DNA of 64,000 nucleotides from J038 sp034437535. Lineage in GTDB: Bacteria > Chloroflexota > Anaerolineae > Aggregatilineales > Phototrophicaceae. This document shows positions 1-7,364 of this stretch, one piece after another (positions within the stretch are counted from its first letter, which is position 1; every line of letters begins with the position of its first letter). The stretch is from assembly GCA_034437535.1 (NCBI GenBank), contig DAOTTZ010000137.1, positions 10,149 through 74,148 on the forward strand. The letters are read 5' to 3'. The translations under genes were made by a program, and so were the position numbers. The notes under the pieces are model-generated. The model had not been told where the DNA came from and made no database searches. It was given only the letters and a program-made list of their open reading frames with translations.

Positions 1-410
1 GCGTCACGGTCAACACTGCGTACCGGCAATCCAGCCAGATCAATCAAGTTCAGGACGTTGGTGTACAATTGCTCATACGGGATGCTGATGCCGAGCAGAT
101 CAAAATCTCGAATCGGGCGTTTGTTTTCCAGCGAATAAAGCGGGATGTCGTTCTCGCGCATGGCGGATTCCATATCCGTCCAGGGGGAAAAGGTGCGCTC
201 TGCCAGCAGGTCATCATGCCGGTTGAGCTGGTCATAGAGCAACATAATCCCCAGGTTAGACATACCCAGATCGTAAATATCCGGGAAGGCCAGGGCCACG
301 CGGAAGTGAACCGCGTCCCAATCTTTGACGACGCTGTTATACTCTCCGCCGACATACCGGCCCGGTTTTTCTACATCCAACAAAATGCGGTCGAGTTGTG
401 TCTCGATCAT
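1..410 (-). CDS. B12-binding-domain radical SAM protein (TIGR03960/YgiQ-like family), N-terminal part
   Basis: The minus-strand frame is open from an ATG at 410 to the window edge, so about 136 residues are visible and the gene continues to the left. The protein opens MIETQLDRILLDVEKPGRY, followed by VGGEYNSVVKD, then FPDIYDLGMSNLG, AERTFSPWTDME, FDLLGIS and YTNVLNLIDLAG. That order of motifs is what I know from the N-terminal cobalamin-binding-like region of the TIGR03960 radical SAM family. The CxxxCxxC cluster motif lies further downstream, outside the window. A GAGGG ribosome site sits about 9 bases before the ATG. The exact reaction is not known for most members. Confidence 0.88.
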   Translation of the reverse strand, partial: MIETQLDRILLDVEKPGRYVGGEYNSVVKDWDAVHFRVALAFPDIYDLGMSNLGIMLLYDQLNRHDDLLAERTFSPWTDMESAMRENDIPLYSLENKRPIRDFDLLGISIPYEQLYTNVLNLIDLAGLPVRSVDRD

Positions 411-483
411 GGTCTTTAATCCCTCGTTAATTTACTGTCTCTAGCGTAACACATTCTGGCAGATGAGCCAGCACCGAACCTCC

Positions 484-518
484 GTTCCGCGCTGAGCAAG
501 CCCTAGCTGATTGGCCGG
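484..518. repeat. Left copy of an imperfect ~30-bp direct repeat flanking the alkB-like gene
   Basis: This segment shares the 16-base core AGCAAGCCCTAGCTGA (495-510) with 1324-1339 in the same orientation. Both copies have GTTCCGC just upstream and a GGCCGG/CCGG stretch just downstream. The rest of 411-625 holds no gene I can support. Confidence 0.6.
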
Positions 519-625
519 CGTGGTGATGGCCTCGTCATTTACATCGATCTCTGTTCGCTGTATGGAACACTTGATCTACTGATGATATAATCCATTTGGC
601 GTTTAATCGAAGTAAGGAGACCATA

Positions 626-1195
626 ATGATCGATGGCCTTTTTTACCTGTCAAATTATATCCCACTTGAAGACCAGGAATCGCTCATGTCCACGATTGAT
701 GTGCAATTGTGGCGAGATGATTTGAAGCGTCGTGTTCAACACTATGGTTATCGTTACGATTATCGCGCTCGAAAGGTCACGCCAGAAATGTACTTAGGTT
801 CAATTCCGTTATGGATTAAGCCACTGGCCGTGCGCCTCAAGAAAGAAGGCCATTTCCCCGAAATACCCGATCAGGTAATTGTCAATGAGTATTTGCCGGG
901 GCAAGGGATTGCACACCATGTCGATTGCGAACCGTGTTTTGGTGATGTGATTGCGTCACTCAGTCTCGGCTCAACGTGTGTCATGACCTTCAAACATGGT
1001 CAATCTGATGAGACCAAAGAATTGATGTTGGAAACCGGTAGCTTGCTGGTTATGTCCGGTGAAGCTCGATACGAGTGGCTTCACGGTATTCCCGCACGTA
1101 AATCTGACATTATAGAACACAAAAGATTACGACGAGAACGTCGTGTATCCGTTACATTTCGATGCACCCTGGTAAGTAATGCTACATCCTCGTAG
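626..1195 (+). CDS. AlkB-like Fe(II)/2-oxoglutarate-dependent dioxygenase
   Basis: A 189-residue single-domain dioxygenase of the AlkB fold, which oxidatively removes alkyl groups from, or hydroxylates, nucleic acid bases. The iron ligands are visible: H98-x-D100 in the stretch NEYLPGQGIAHHVD, and H153 in WLHGIPAR. The 2-oxoglutarate/substrate arginines R173 and R179 are in RRVSVTFR. The combination of PGQGI..HVD with DVIASLSLGS most resembles the ALKBH8/ALKBH4 branch, so an RNA substrate is possible; this is inference. The chosen ATG has AAGGAGA 5 bases upstream, and a TATAAT box lies at 586-591; the longer TTG start at 596 lacks a ribosome site. The gene is visibly AT-richer than its neighbours and lies between two short direct repeats, suggesting acquisition by transfer. 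Confidence 0.87.
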   Translation: MIDGLFYLSNYIPLEDQESLMSTIDVQLWRDDLKRRVQHYGYRYDYRARKVTPEMYLGSIPLWIKPLAVRLKKEGHFPEIPDQVIVNEYLPGQGIAHHVDCEPCFGDVIASLSLGSTCVMTFKHGQSDETKELMLETGSLLVMSGEARYEWLHGIPARKSDIIEHKRLRRERRVSVTFRCTLVSNATSS

Positions 1196-1313
1196 TGAAT
1201 TTGTAACAGTTTAGCGGACACCGAGAGTGCTATGTGACCCACCGATGGCACCGCCGCTCAAGCCGAGATCCGCCGCATCGGCAATCGTCATGATCTGCCC
1301 GGTGGTCGCCCTG

Positions 1314-1343
1314 GTTCCGCGTCAGCAAGCCCTAGCTGACCGG
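1314..1343. repeat. Right copy of the direct repeat flanking the alkB-like gene
   Basis: It carries the same 16-base core (1324-1339) as the copy at 484-518, offset by 829 bases. Its distal end overlaps the stop codon and last codons of the DUF4340-type gene, so this copy is anchored in older sequence. The 1196-1331 gap holds only short open stretches with no recognisable product. Confidence 0.55.
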
Positions 1344-1901
1344 CGGATTCAGCATCTGGTCGATCAGATAATCGACCGCCCCGCGTGGGACGATGTACAT
1401 GATAGGGCGGTCATCCACCAGCGCATAAAAGGCCGGGGGGCCGGTTTCAACCGGATTGCCGATCAAGACGAAGTGTTCGGTGCCATCCACCAGCACCAAC
1501 TGGATAAAGAACAGACTGCCTTCCGGCAGAAAGCCATATTGCGTGAGATCGGCCCCGTCTTCAACGTTGAAGGTGCGCTCGTAGGGCAGGACTTCCAGCG
1601 TGCGGGCGATGAGCCGGGCGCGATCTTGATCGACGCTGGCGGTGGGGCGTTCCGGTGCGTTCCATTCGCCCTCCTCGTTGATGAGCGTCAATGATTGGCC
1701 GTTGTTGGGGTCTTCCAGCCGGATGGCGCGGATAGCCTGCACGGTGACATCCGGGAAGACTTGCGGCGCGGGCCGTGTCGTCGGTTGGGTGCCGGGTGCG
1801 GTGGTGTCATTGTCAGTCGCGCTATCCTGGAATAGCAATAAAGCGGCCAGCCCGGCGAACACCACCGCCAGCGCGATGAGACCGAATGGGAGGCGTTTCA
1901 T
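1332..1901 (-). CDS. DUF4340-type membrane-anchored accessory protein of a gliding-type ABC system
   Basis: About 189 residues: one N-terminal membrane segment (residues 4-24, MKRLPFGLIALAVVFAGLAA), a Thr/Pro-rich linker, then a globular domain with repeated 'W-x-x-PERP' and 'FVLIGNPV' features. This layout, and its position after a GldG-like gene, is the usual context of DUF4340 proteins. The start was chosen at 1901 because its ATG overlaps the TGA of the upstream gene by ATGA, showing translational coupling; the longer frame to 1922 would overlap it more. It probably sits on the outer face of the membrane with the GldG-like subunit. No catalytic residues are recognisable and the transported substrate is unknown. 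Confidence 0.72.
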   Translation of the reverse strand: MKRLPFGLIALAVVFAGLAALLLFQDSATDNDTTAPGTQPTTRPAPQVFPDVTVQAIRAIRLEDPNNGQSLTLINEEGEWNAPERPTASVDQDRARLIARTLEVLPYERTFNVEDGADLTQYGFLPEGSLFFIQLVLVDGTEHFVLIGNPVETGPPAFYALVDDRPIMYIVPRGAVDYLIDQMLNPPVS

Positions 1902-3532
1902 CGGCGGCTCCTGACGTACCACATGCCCGCCCCTAGCAAGAGTGCCAGCCCCGGCACGATGATCAACACGAACACGTTGATCTGGTCAAGCTGGTTGGGG
2001 GAGACGAAGATCGTCGGCGGGGCGACCGCGCCGGTGGTAAAGCCGAACTCGACCTGCTCATCGAAGTCACTCAGCCAGTTCAACGCGCCGACGAATAACA
2101 GCGCGTTCCCCGGAGGTTGTTGGATCTGCCCGTCGCTGAGGAAGTCGCTATCCCCGATGACCAGGACACGGCCTTCAGTCGCGGAGTCGATGCCAAAGGC
2201 GACCACCGCTTGCTGGCCGGGAAGGTCCTCCCCCTGGTTGAATTCGTAGCTATCGTTGAGGCCGACATCTGCGACGTTGGTCTCTGCATAGCTGGCCGGG
2301 GAGGTCAGCACGGCGACGCCGTTATTGACCGGCGGTGTGTCGTCGATGGCGATGGGCCGGGCGATACGAAATTGGGCGAAGCTATCCAGTTCTTGCGGGA
2401 TGTTAATCAAGCTGGTGATGGGCGAGTCGAAGACCTGAAAACTGATGACATCCAGCGGGGTTGGTGTGTCGATGTTGGGATCTTGCTGGACGATGATAGC
2501 ATCCAATACACGCAAGCCCCAATTCTGCCACAGGTAATCATTGAACGGGCTGTCTTCCGCCAGGAAGCCACCCTCACCGAAGGTGGTATCCGCCAGGATG
2601 AAGACCGAGCCGCCGCGATCCAGGTAATCATCAAGCGTGGCGATGGTCTCCGGCGGGAAGGCTTCTCGCGGGCGGGCCAGGATGACGACGGAAGCCTCAT
2701 CCGGGATGGGCTGGTCGTTTTCCACCAGGTCTTTTAGGTCGAACTCGACCACGCGCCAGCCGTTAAGGCCGAGCAAGTTCGCGGTGATCGTCAGGCCGGC
2801 CCCGCTGGTGTCGTCCAGCCGCCGCTGGCCGTGACTGACGTCAAAGAAGGCGGCGAAGTTGCCCTGCTGAAGCAGACGGTTGATGGCCTGCGTCATCTCG
2901 CGTTCCTGGGCGGTTTCGATGGGCACATAGGCGATGGAGTCTTCTACGATTTCGCCGTTTTCGTCTTCGAACGCGATGAAGACATCGCCATCCTGGGCTT
3001 CGTAAGCGGCGGCCAGGGCGGGTTGTTCCACCGGGTCGATATATTGCCGCGTGATGCGCCCGTCGGAAATCACCTCATATTGCCGCCAATATTGGTCATC
3101 CAGGTCACGCACCGCGATGTTCGCGGCGGAGTAAAAGCCGATGATGCGGATGTCACGGTTGAGCCTTTCTACGACTTCGACGGTGGTGTCGCTCAGGGTG
3201 AAGTCGCCGCCTTCGGTCAGGTCAAAGGTGAGCACCTGCCGCTCCACCAGGATGTAAAACATCACCACGATGCCGACAAAGAGCAAGGTCGCGAAGACCG
3301 CCACCGTCCCGCGCCGGGCACCGCGCCCGGTAATCGTGCTGATGAACTCTTGCGGGGCCAGGATAACCCACCCGGCCAACCCCAGGCCGGCCAGCACGAT
3401 CAAGACGATGATGTAATTTTCGACCTGGCCTTCGTACAGCGTGGCGATGAAAGCCATCAGCGCGAAGAAGCCGAAGGCAAAGCTGGCGACCTGGCCTAAA
3501 TCTGCGCGGGTGTAACGGATGTCATCTTGCAT
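1898..3532 (-). CDS. GldG-like ABC-system auxiliary protein
   Basis: 544 residues. Three membrane helices lie near the N terminus (about residues 12-30, 37-57 and 75-97). A large extracytoplasmic domain follows, with 'FDLTEGGDFTLSD' at its start and a SVFILADTTF stretch, and one C-terminal helix precedes SRR (about residues 520-540). This is the layout of the GldG/IFT52-like 'ABC-type uncharacterized transport system' family (DUF4350/ABC_transp_aux). It lies 3 bases after the permease gene and overlaps the next gene by ATGA, so the four genes form one operon. In Bacteroidetes, GldA/F/G is linked to gliding; in Chloroflexota the role is unknown, and I do not infer motility. Confidence 0.82.
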   Translation of the reverse strand: MQDDIRYTRADLGQVASFAFGFFALMAFIATLYEGQVENYIIVLIVLAGLGLAGWVILAPQEFISTITGRGARRGTVAVFATLLFVGIVVMFYILVERQVLTFDLTEGGDFTLSDTTVEVVERLNRDIRIIGFYSAANIAVRDLDDQYWRQYEVISDGRITRQYIDPVEQPALAAAYEAQDGDVFIAFEDENGEIVEDSIAYVPIETAQEREMTQAINRLLQQGNFAAFFDVSHGQRRLDDTSGAGLTITANLLGLNGWRVVEFDLKDLVENDQPIPDEASVVILARPREAFPPETIATLDDYLDRGGSVFILADTTFGEGGFLAEDSPFNDYLWQNWGLRVLDAIIVQQDPNIDTPTPLDVISFQVFDSPITSLINIPQELDSFAQFRIARPIAIDDTPPVNNGVAVLTSPASYAETNVADVGLNDSYEFNQGEDLPGQQAVVAFGIDSATEGRVLVIGDSDFLSDGQIQQPPGNALLFVGALNWLSDFDEQVEFGFTTGAVAPPTIFVSPNQLDQINVFVLIIVPGLALLLGAGMWYVRSRR

Positions 3533-3535
3533 GGT

Positions 3536-4264
3536 TTAACGCCACCTCCGGGATTCTACGATGCGAATGCTGATAAATAAGGTAATTGCGATCATACCGG
3601 CGAAGAACACCGCATCCTCCGCCCGGAAGATACCGACCGCGAACGAGGTGGAAAAATGCCCCTGAAGCGTCAGCGTGCGGATGAGTTCGGCCAGTTCGAT
3701 GCTGGCGACCAGATTGCCGATGGTATCCCCCAGGTAGAGCAAGAACAAGGTCGCCATGCTCAAAAAACCGGCGACGATCTGGCTATCGGTCATGGCGGAA
3801 AACATCAAGCCGACGCCGAGGGTCGCGCCACCATATAACCAGATGCCGATGTAGGCCGCGACAGCGATGCCCATGTCGGGGAAAATATCCAGGCTGATCA
3901 AGATGATCTGATACAGCGCGGTGATGAGAATGAGTAACGTATAGAAGCTCCACGCGCTCAGGAATTTACCGATGACGATGGCACTATCACTGACGGGGGC
4001 GGTCAGCAAAAGCTCCATCGTGCCTTCTTTGCTCTCTTCGGCCAGCATCCGCATGGTGAGCAAGGGCGCGAAGAAGATCATGGCAAAGCTGAGGAAATCC
4101 GGCACTGCCGCCGGGTTGACGGCTTGCAGGCCGATACTGCGCGTCAGGTCATCGGCGAAGAAGAAGCCGGCCAGGAACAAAAATGCGGCGGCGATCCAAT
4201 AAGCATACGCCGAGGTCGCGTATCCGCGTATCTCCCGCCGGAAGATCACCCAGGTGCCGGTCAT
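3536..4264 (-). CDS. ABC-2 type permease (GldF/NosY-like)
   Basis: 242 residues with six predicted membrane helices, the typical ABC-2 permease size. Features seen are the N-terminal 'FRREIRGYATSAYAYW' amphipathic start, 'LTMRMLAEESKEGTMELLLTAPV' after the second helix (the conserved cytoplasmic coupling region), and a short basic C terminus. The ATG overlaps the ATPase stop codon by ATGA (4261-4264). It forms the membrane channel of the transporter, with the ATPase encoded upstream and the GldG-like and DUF4340 proteins downstream. The substrate is not predictable. Confidence 0.9.
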   Translation of the reverse strand: MTGTWVIFRREIRGYATSAYAYWIAAAFLFLAGFFFADDLTRSIGLQAVNPAAVPDFLSFAMIFFAPLLTMRMLAEESKEGTMELLLTAPVSDSAIVIGKFLSAWSFYTLLILITALYQIILISLDIFPDMGIAVAAYIGIWLYGGATLGVGLMFSAMTDSQIVAGFLSMATLFLLYLGDTIGNLVASIELAELIRTLTLQGHFSTSFAVGIFRAEDAVFFAGMIAITLFISIRIVESRRWR

Positions 4265-5187
4265 TGTGTCGCCTCCTCTTGATTGACGATCTTCAGGAAG
4301 ATGTCTTCCAGCGTGACGGCCACCGGGCGCAACTCTAACAGCGTCCAGCCGGCGTCAGTCACCCGGTTGACGATCTGCTTGCGGATGTCGCGCCCGTCGG
4401 GGGCATCGACGGTGTAGCCGCCGGCGAACCGCTCGACTTTTTCTACACCGGGGATGGCCCCCAGCAGGCTTTCGATCTTGGCGCGTCCGGCCCCTTCGAT
4501 CTGCACGAAGACGCTATCAACCGGGTAAAGCTGGCCGCGCAGAGCCTCCGGCGTGCCTTCCGCCACCACGCGCCCCTGGTTGATAATCACCACGCGGTCG
4601 CAGACCTGTTCCGCTTCGGAGAGAATGTGCGTGCTGAAAAGGACGGTATGAGTCTCGGCCAGATCTGCGACGGCCTGTCGGACTTCGATCACTTGCTTGG
4701 GGTCGATGCCGATGGTCGGCTCGTCCAGGATAATTACTTTGGGGTCGTGGACGAGGGTTTGCGCCAGCCCTAGCCGTTGCTTGAGTCCTTTTGACAGGTT
4801 CCGCACCAGGGATTTACGCCGGTCTTGCAGTTGCACGCGCTCTAACACACGTTCAATCGGCTTACGTGGACGCCGCACACCGCGTAAAGTCGCCCAGAAG
4901 CGGATATATTCTTCGACCGTCATATCCGGGTAGAGTGGTACTTGCTCCGGCATATAACCGACTCGGCGGCGGACCTCCATCGAGTCGCGCACCACGTCGA
5001 ACCCATCGACCTGGGCGGTGCCGTCAGTGGGGGGCATGAAGCCGGTCAGCATCCGCATGATGCTGGTCTTACCGGCCCCGTTCGGCCCTAGCAGGCCGAG
5101 GATTTCGCCCGCTTGTGCCTGGAACGAGACGCGATCTACCGCGACCTTTGGCCCGTAATGTTTTGTGATCGCCTGGACTTCGATCAT
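4261..5187 (-). CDS. ABC transporter ATP-binding protein (GldA/CcmA-like)
   Basis: 308-residue ATPase, first gene of the four-gene operon. Walker A is GPNGAGKTS, the signature is NLSKGLKQRLGLAQ, Walker B is VIILDEPTIGID, and the switch region is LFSTHILSEAEQVCDR. A C-terminal ~80-residue extension (from about residue 225) ends in TLEDIFLKIVN, as in ABC-2 exporters of the GldA/NatA group. It hydrolyses ATP on the cytoplasmic side to drive the ABC-2 permease. AAGGAC lies 10 bases before the start. The promoter should lie in 5188-5300, where I see no clear consensus. Confidence 0.92.
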   Translation of the reverse strand: MIEVQAITKHYGPKVAVDRVSFQAQAGEILGLLGPNGAGKTSIMRMLTGFMPPTDGTAQVDGFDVVRDSMEVRRRVGYMPEQVPLYPDMTVEEYIRFWATLRGVRRPRKPIERVLERVQLQDRRKSLVRNLSKGLKQRLGLAQTLVHDPKVIILDEPTIGIDPKQVIEVRQAVADLAETHTVLFSTHILSEAEQVCDRVVIINQGRVVAEGTPEALRGQLYPVDSVFVQIEGAGRAKIESLLGAIPGVEKVERFAGGYTVDAPDGRDIRKQIVNRVTDAGWTLLELRPVAVTLEDIFLKIVNQEEATQ

Positions 5188-5302
5188 GGTTAACGTCGTC
5201 CTTTGCTTGCTTGTGTTACCGGCTATCGTATGTCTTCGGGTGGTGTGTCGTCAATGTCATGTTAGCCAGCCTCAACAAACCCAGACAACACTTGGACAGA
5301 CT

Positions 5303-5337
5303 GCACAAACTTTTCCACAAAGTGCATAAACTTTTCC
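5303..5337. repeat. Two 14-bp direct repeats exactly 21 bp apart
   Basis: GCACAAACTTTTCC (5303-5316) and GCATAAACTTTTCC (5324-5337) differ at one base and are offset by 21 bp, two helical turns. They lie in the divergent intergenic region between the ABC operon and the arginine leader, so they could be a regulator's tandem site for either. Apart from these and the leader elements listed below, 5188-5404 shows no gene. Confidence 0.55.
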
Positions 5338-5364
5338 TTCTGCGCCACAACCGGGTGCAAATTG

Positions 5365-5373
5365 TGGTATGGT
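5365..5373 (+). promoter_or_regulatory. Probable extended -10 promoter of the arginine operon leader
   Basis: TGGTATGGT matches the extended -10 pattern TG-N-TATAAT at five of six positions in the hexamer's key bases (T, A, T and final T kept). No good -35 is present 17 bases upstream, which fits an extended -10 promoter. Transcription would start near 5380, about 25 bases before the leader peptide. Confidence 0.4.
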
Positions 5374-5404
5374 AGCAGCGAACCGATAACACAGGGTATT
5401 TTTG

Positions 5405-5479
5405 ATGATTGTCTTGATTGTCCGGCGTCGTTGTGAGCGATTCCCCCTACCGCCTGTTGGCTGGTTGGCCTGTTCATGA
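5405..5479 (+). CDS. Arginine-rich leader peptide of the arg operon
   Basis: A 24-codon frame beginning MIVLIVRRRCER, with Arg at codons 7, 8, 9 and 12 (CGG CGT CGT ... CGA), ending in TGA at 5477-5479. AGGG (5393-5396) lies 8 bases before the ATG. It is on the same strand as, and 81 bases ahead of, argC, with an intrinsic terminator between them. A run of codons for the operon's own end product in a short translated leader is the hallmark of ribosome-mediated attenuation, as in the trp, his, leu and ilv leaders. The peptide itself need have no function. The ORF is too short to be certain without translation data. Confidence 0.7.
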   Translation: MIVLIVRRRCERFPLPPVGWLACS

Positions 5480-5533
5480 TATGACGGACTCCTGTAGAAA
5501 TCATCGCCCCGGCCAACTGGTCGGGGTTTTTTA
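5461..5533 (+). promoter_or_regulatory. Transcription attenuator: alternative antiterminator and terminator
   Basis: Two structures compete. The terminator uses CCCCGGCC (5507-5514), loop AACT, GGTCGGGG (5519-5526), an 8-bp stem followed by six Ts (5527-5532). The antiterminator pairs CTGGTTGGCC (5461-5470) with GGCCAACTGG (5511-5520): 10 bp including two G-U pairs, taking most of the terminator's 5' arm and loop. ATGAT (5476-5480) and ATCAT (5500-5504) can stack a second stem inside it. A ribosome stalled at the Arg codons (5423-5440) leaves 5461-5470 free; one reaching the stop codon at 5477 covers it. The prediction is low charged Arg-tRNA gives read-through. No strong protector hairpin was found upstream. 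Confidence 0.7.
5507..5532 (+). terminator. Intrinsic terminator in the arg leader
   Basis: An 8-bp GC-rich stem (5507-5514 with 5519-5526, one G-U pair) with a 4-base loop is followed directly by TTTTTT, 28 bases before the argC start. A terminator placed between promoter and first gene implies regulated read-through. Confidence 0.82.
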
Positions 5534-5560
5534 TTTCGGATAGTCAACGAAGGAAAGACA

Positions 5561-6568
5561 ATGGCCGAAGCTGTTCAAGTCGGAATTTATGGGGCCGCCG
5601 GGTATGCCGGGCAAGATGCCGTCGCGTTGTTGAGCCAGCATCCTGCGGTGGAGATCCGCTTTGCGACTTCCAACACCGATGCCGGCCAGCCGGTGCCGCA
5701 TACCGACCTGCGGTATGTGCCACACGATGACGCCGACCTGAACACGGTCGATACCGTCTTACTGGCCTTGCCGCATGGCGCATCAGCGGCGGTCGCGATG
5801 CGGGCACGCTCTGCCGGGGTGCGGGTGATCGACCTCAGCGCGGATTGCCGGTTGGATACCGTCGAGGCGTATGCGCGATGGTACGGCGGGCCGCACCCGC
5901 ACCCGGATCTACTGGCCGCGCCTTATGGTCTGGTGGAGATCAACCGGGCGATGCTCGGCACGGGAGATGTGGTGGCGGTGCCGGGATGCTACCCGACGGC
6001 GACTCTGTTGGGCCTTTATCCCATATTGAAGGTGGGCGCGTTACAAGCGGGCGCACCGATTGTGATTGACGCGAAATCCGGCGTGACGGGTGCCGGCCGG
6101 ACGCCCAAGCCGCATCTGCACTTCCCGGAGGTCTTCGGCAATGTGACGCCGTATGCCCCCGGTCGCAGTCATCGCCACATCGGGGAGATCGAACAGGAGA
6201 TCGGCAAATTGGCGGATTCTGCTGGCCCGGTGATCTTCACGCCGCACTTACTGCCGGTGGCTCGCGGGTTGATGACTAGCATCACGGTCACACTTCATGC
6301 CACGTTTGGCGCGGCGGCGGCCCAGCCACTCTATGAGGAAATCTATGGTGAGGAGCCGCTGATTATGGTGTTGCCGCCAGGGGAACAGGCCGCGCTGGCG
6401 CATGTCGTCCGCACGGATGTGTGCGCCATCAGCCTGACTCCGATCGACGGGCGATATTTACACATCACCAGTGTGATCGACAACATCGGCAAGGGCGCGG
6501 CGGGGCAGGCTGTGCAAAACTTCAACCTGATGCATAATTTCCCGGAAACAACCGCTTTACGGAGGTAA
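5561..6568 (+). CDS. argC: N-acetyl-gamma-glutamyl-phosphate reductase
   Basis: Third step of arginine biosynthesis: NADPH-dependent reduction of N-acetylglutamyl phosphate to the semialdehyde. 335 residues, normal size. The nucleotide-binding motif GAAGYAG is at residues 11-17, the catalytic cysteine C143 is in VPGCYPTA, and the signature SGVTGAGR and the active-site HRHIGEIEQE region follow. AAGGAAAG lies upstream of the ATG. It is the first gene of the arg operon and lies directly downstream of the attenuator. The related LysY enzyme of LysW-dependent lysine synthesis is an alternative, but no lysW or lysX gene is adjacent and argJ is in the operon, so ArgC is much more likely. Confidence 0.95.
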   Translation: MAEAVQVGIYGAAGYAGQDAVALLSQHPAVEIRFATSNTDAGQPVPHTDLRYVPHDDADLNTVDTVLLALPHGASAAVAMRARSAGVRVIDLSADCRLDTVEAYARWYGGPHPHPDLLAAPYGLVEINRAMLGTGDVVAVPGCYPTATLLGLYPILKVGALQAGAPIVIDAKSGVTGAGRTPKPHLHFPEVFGNVTPYAPGRSHRHIGEIEQEIGKLADSAGPVIFTPHLLPVARGLMTSITVTLHATFGAAAAQPLYEEIYGEEPLIMVLPPGEQAALAHVVRTDVCAISLTPIDGRYLHITSVIDNIGKGAAGQAVQNFNLMHNFPETTALRR

Positions 6569-6575
6569 CACATTC

Positions 6576-7364
6576 ATGATGGCAACCACCACCGCCCCGA
6601 CCTTGATTAAAGTCGGTGGTCATCAGATCGCCGATGCCGCCTTCCTGGATGACCTGGCGCAGATCATCCGCGCCCGACGAATGCCGACGGTGATCGTACA
6701 TGGTGGCGGTAAAGAGATCAGCGATTTACAGCGGACGCTAGGCATTGAGCCGCGTTACATCGACGGGGTGCGCGTGACCGATGCGCCGTCCTTGCGGGTG
6801 GTCGGGATGGTGCTGGCGGGTGTGGTGAATAAGCGGCTGGTCGGGCATTTGGTGGCGGCGGGGGTGGATGCCGTCGGTGTGACCGGTGTTGATCGCGGCT
6901 TGATCCGTGCCCGGCAGAGGCCCCACGCGACCGAAGACATGGGCTTTACCGGTGATGTAATCGACGTGCGGGCCGATTGGCTGATGGCGATGCTGGCCGA
7001 TGGCGTGGTGCCGGTGATCGCGCCGTTGTGCCTGGGGGCGGATGATGGCGCGACGCTTTACAACGTGAACGCGGATCATGTCGCGGGGGCGGTGGGCGCG
7101 GCGGTGGGCGCGGCGCGGACGGTGTTCATCACCAATGTGGCCGGGGTGCTGGTCGGTGGGCAACCGGTCGCGGAGTTGGACGCAAGGCGGGCGCAGGCCT
7201 TCATCGCGGATGGCACCATCAACGGCGGTATGATCCCCAAAGTACAGACCGCGCTGGATGTGCTGGCGCAGGGTGTGCCACAGGCCGTCATCACAGATTT
7301 ACACGGATTGAAGCATGATACCGGTACTTTATTTACCGCAGGAGAAGCCGATTATGACAATTGA
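6576..7364 (+). CDS. argB: Acetylglutamate kinase
   Basis: Phosphorylates N-acetyl-L-glutamate, the second arginine step and often the feedback-controlled one. 262 residues. Motifs are IKVGGHQI near the N terminus (ATP-binding Lys), VIVHGGGKEIS (glycine-rich loop), VNADHVAGAVGAA, and GGMIPKVQTALD (the conserved GGMxxK lysine). There is no N-terminal helical extension of about 20 residues typical of the hexameric, arginine-inhibited form, so it may be of the arginine-insensitive dimeric type; this is an inference from length. GGAGG lies 11 bases before the ATG. Its end overlaps the start of argD by 11 bases. Confidence 0.94.
   Translation: MMATTTAPTLIKVGGHQIADAAFLDDLAQIIRARRMPTVIVHGGGKEISDLQRTLGIEPRYIDGVRVTDAPSLRVVGMVLAGVVNKRLVGHLVAAGVDAVGVTGVDRGLIRARQRPHATEDMGFTGDVIDVRADWLMAMLADGVVPVIAPLCLGADDGATLYNVNADHVAGAVGAAVGAARTVFITNVAGVLVGGQPVAELDARRAQAFIADGTINGGMIPKVQTALDVLAQGVPQAVITDLHGLKHDTGTLFTAGEADYDN

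Noticed and set aside
69..419. 116-codon plus-strand ORF at the left edge
   Set aside because: Antisense of the radical SAM gene, whose minus frame matches the family through the edge of the window.
1211..1333. Short minus-strand open stretch with MTIADAADLGLSGGAIGGSHSTLGVR-like reading
   Set aside because: It may be the remnant of a gene's C terminus next to the alkB-like cassette, but 26 codons without a family match or ribosome site are not enough to call a pseudogene.
5262..5547. Two overlapping minus-strand ORFs in the arg leader region
   Set aside because: No ribosome sites and no motifs. The plus-strand leader structure explains the region better.
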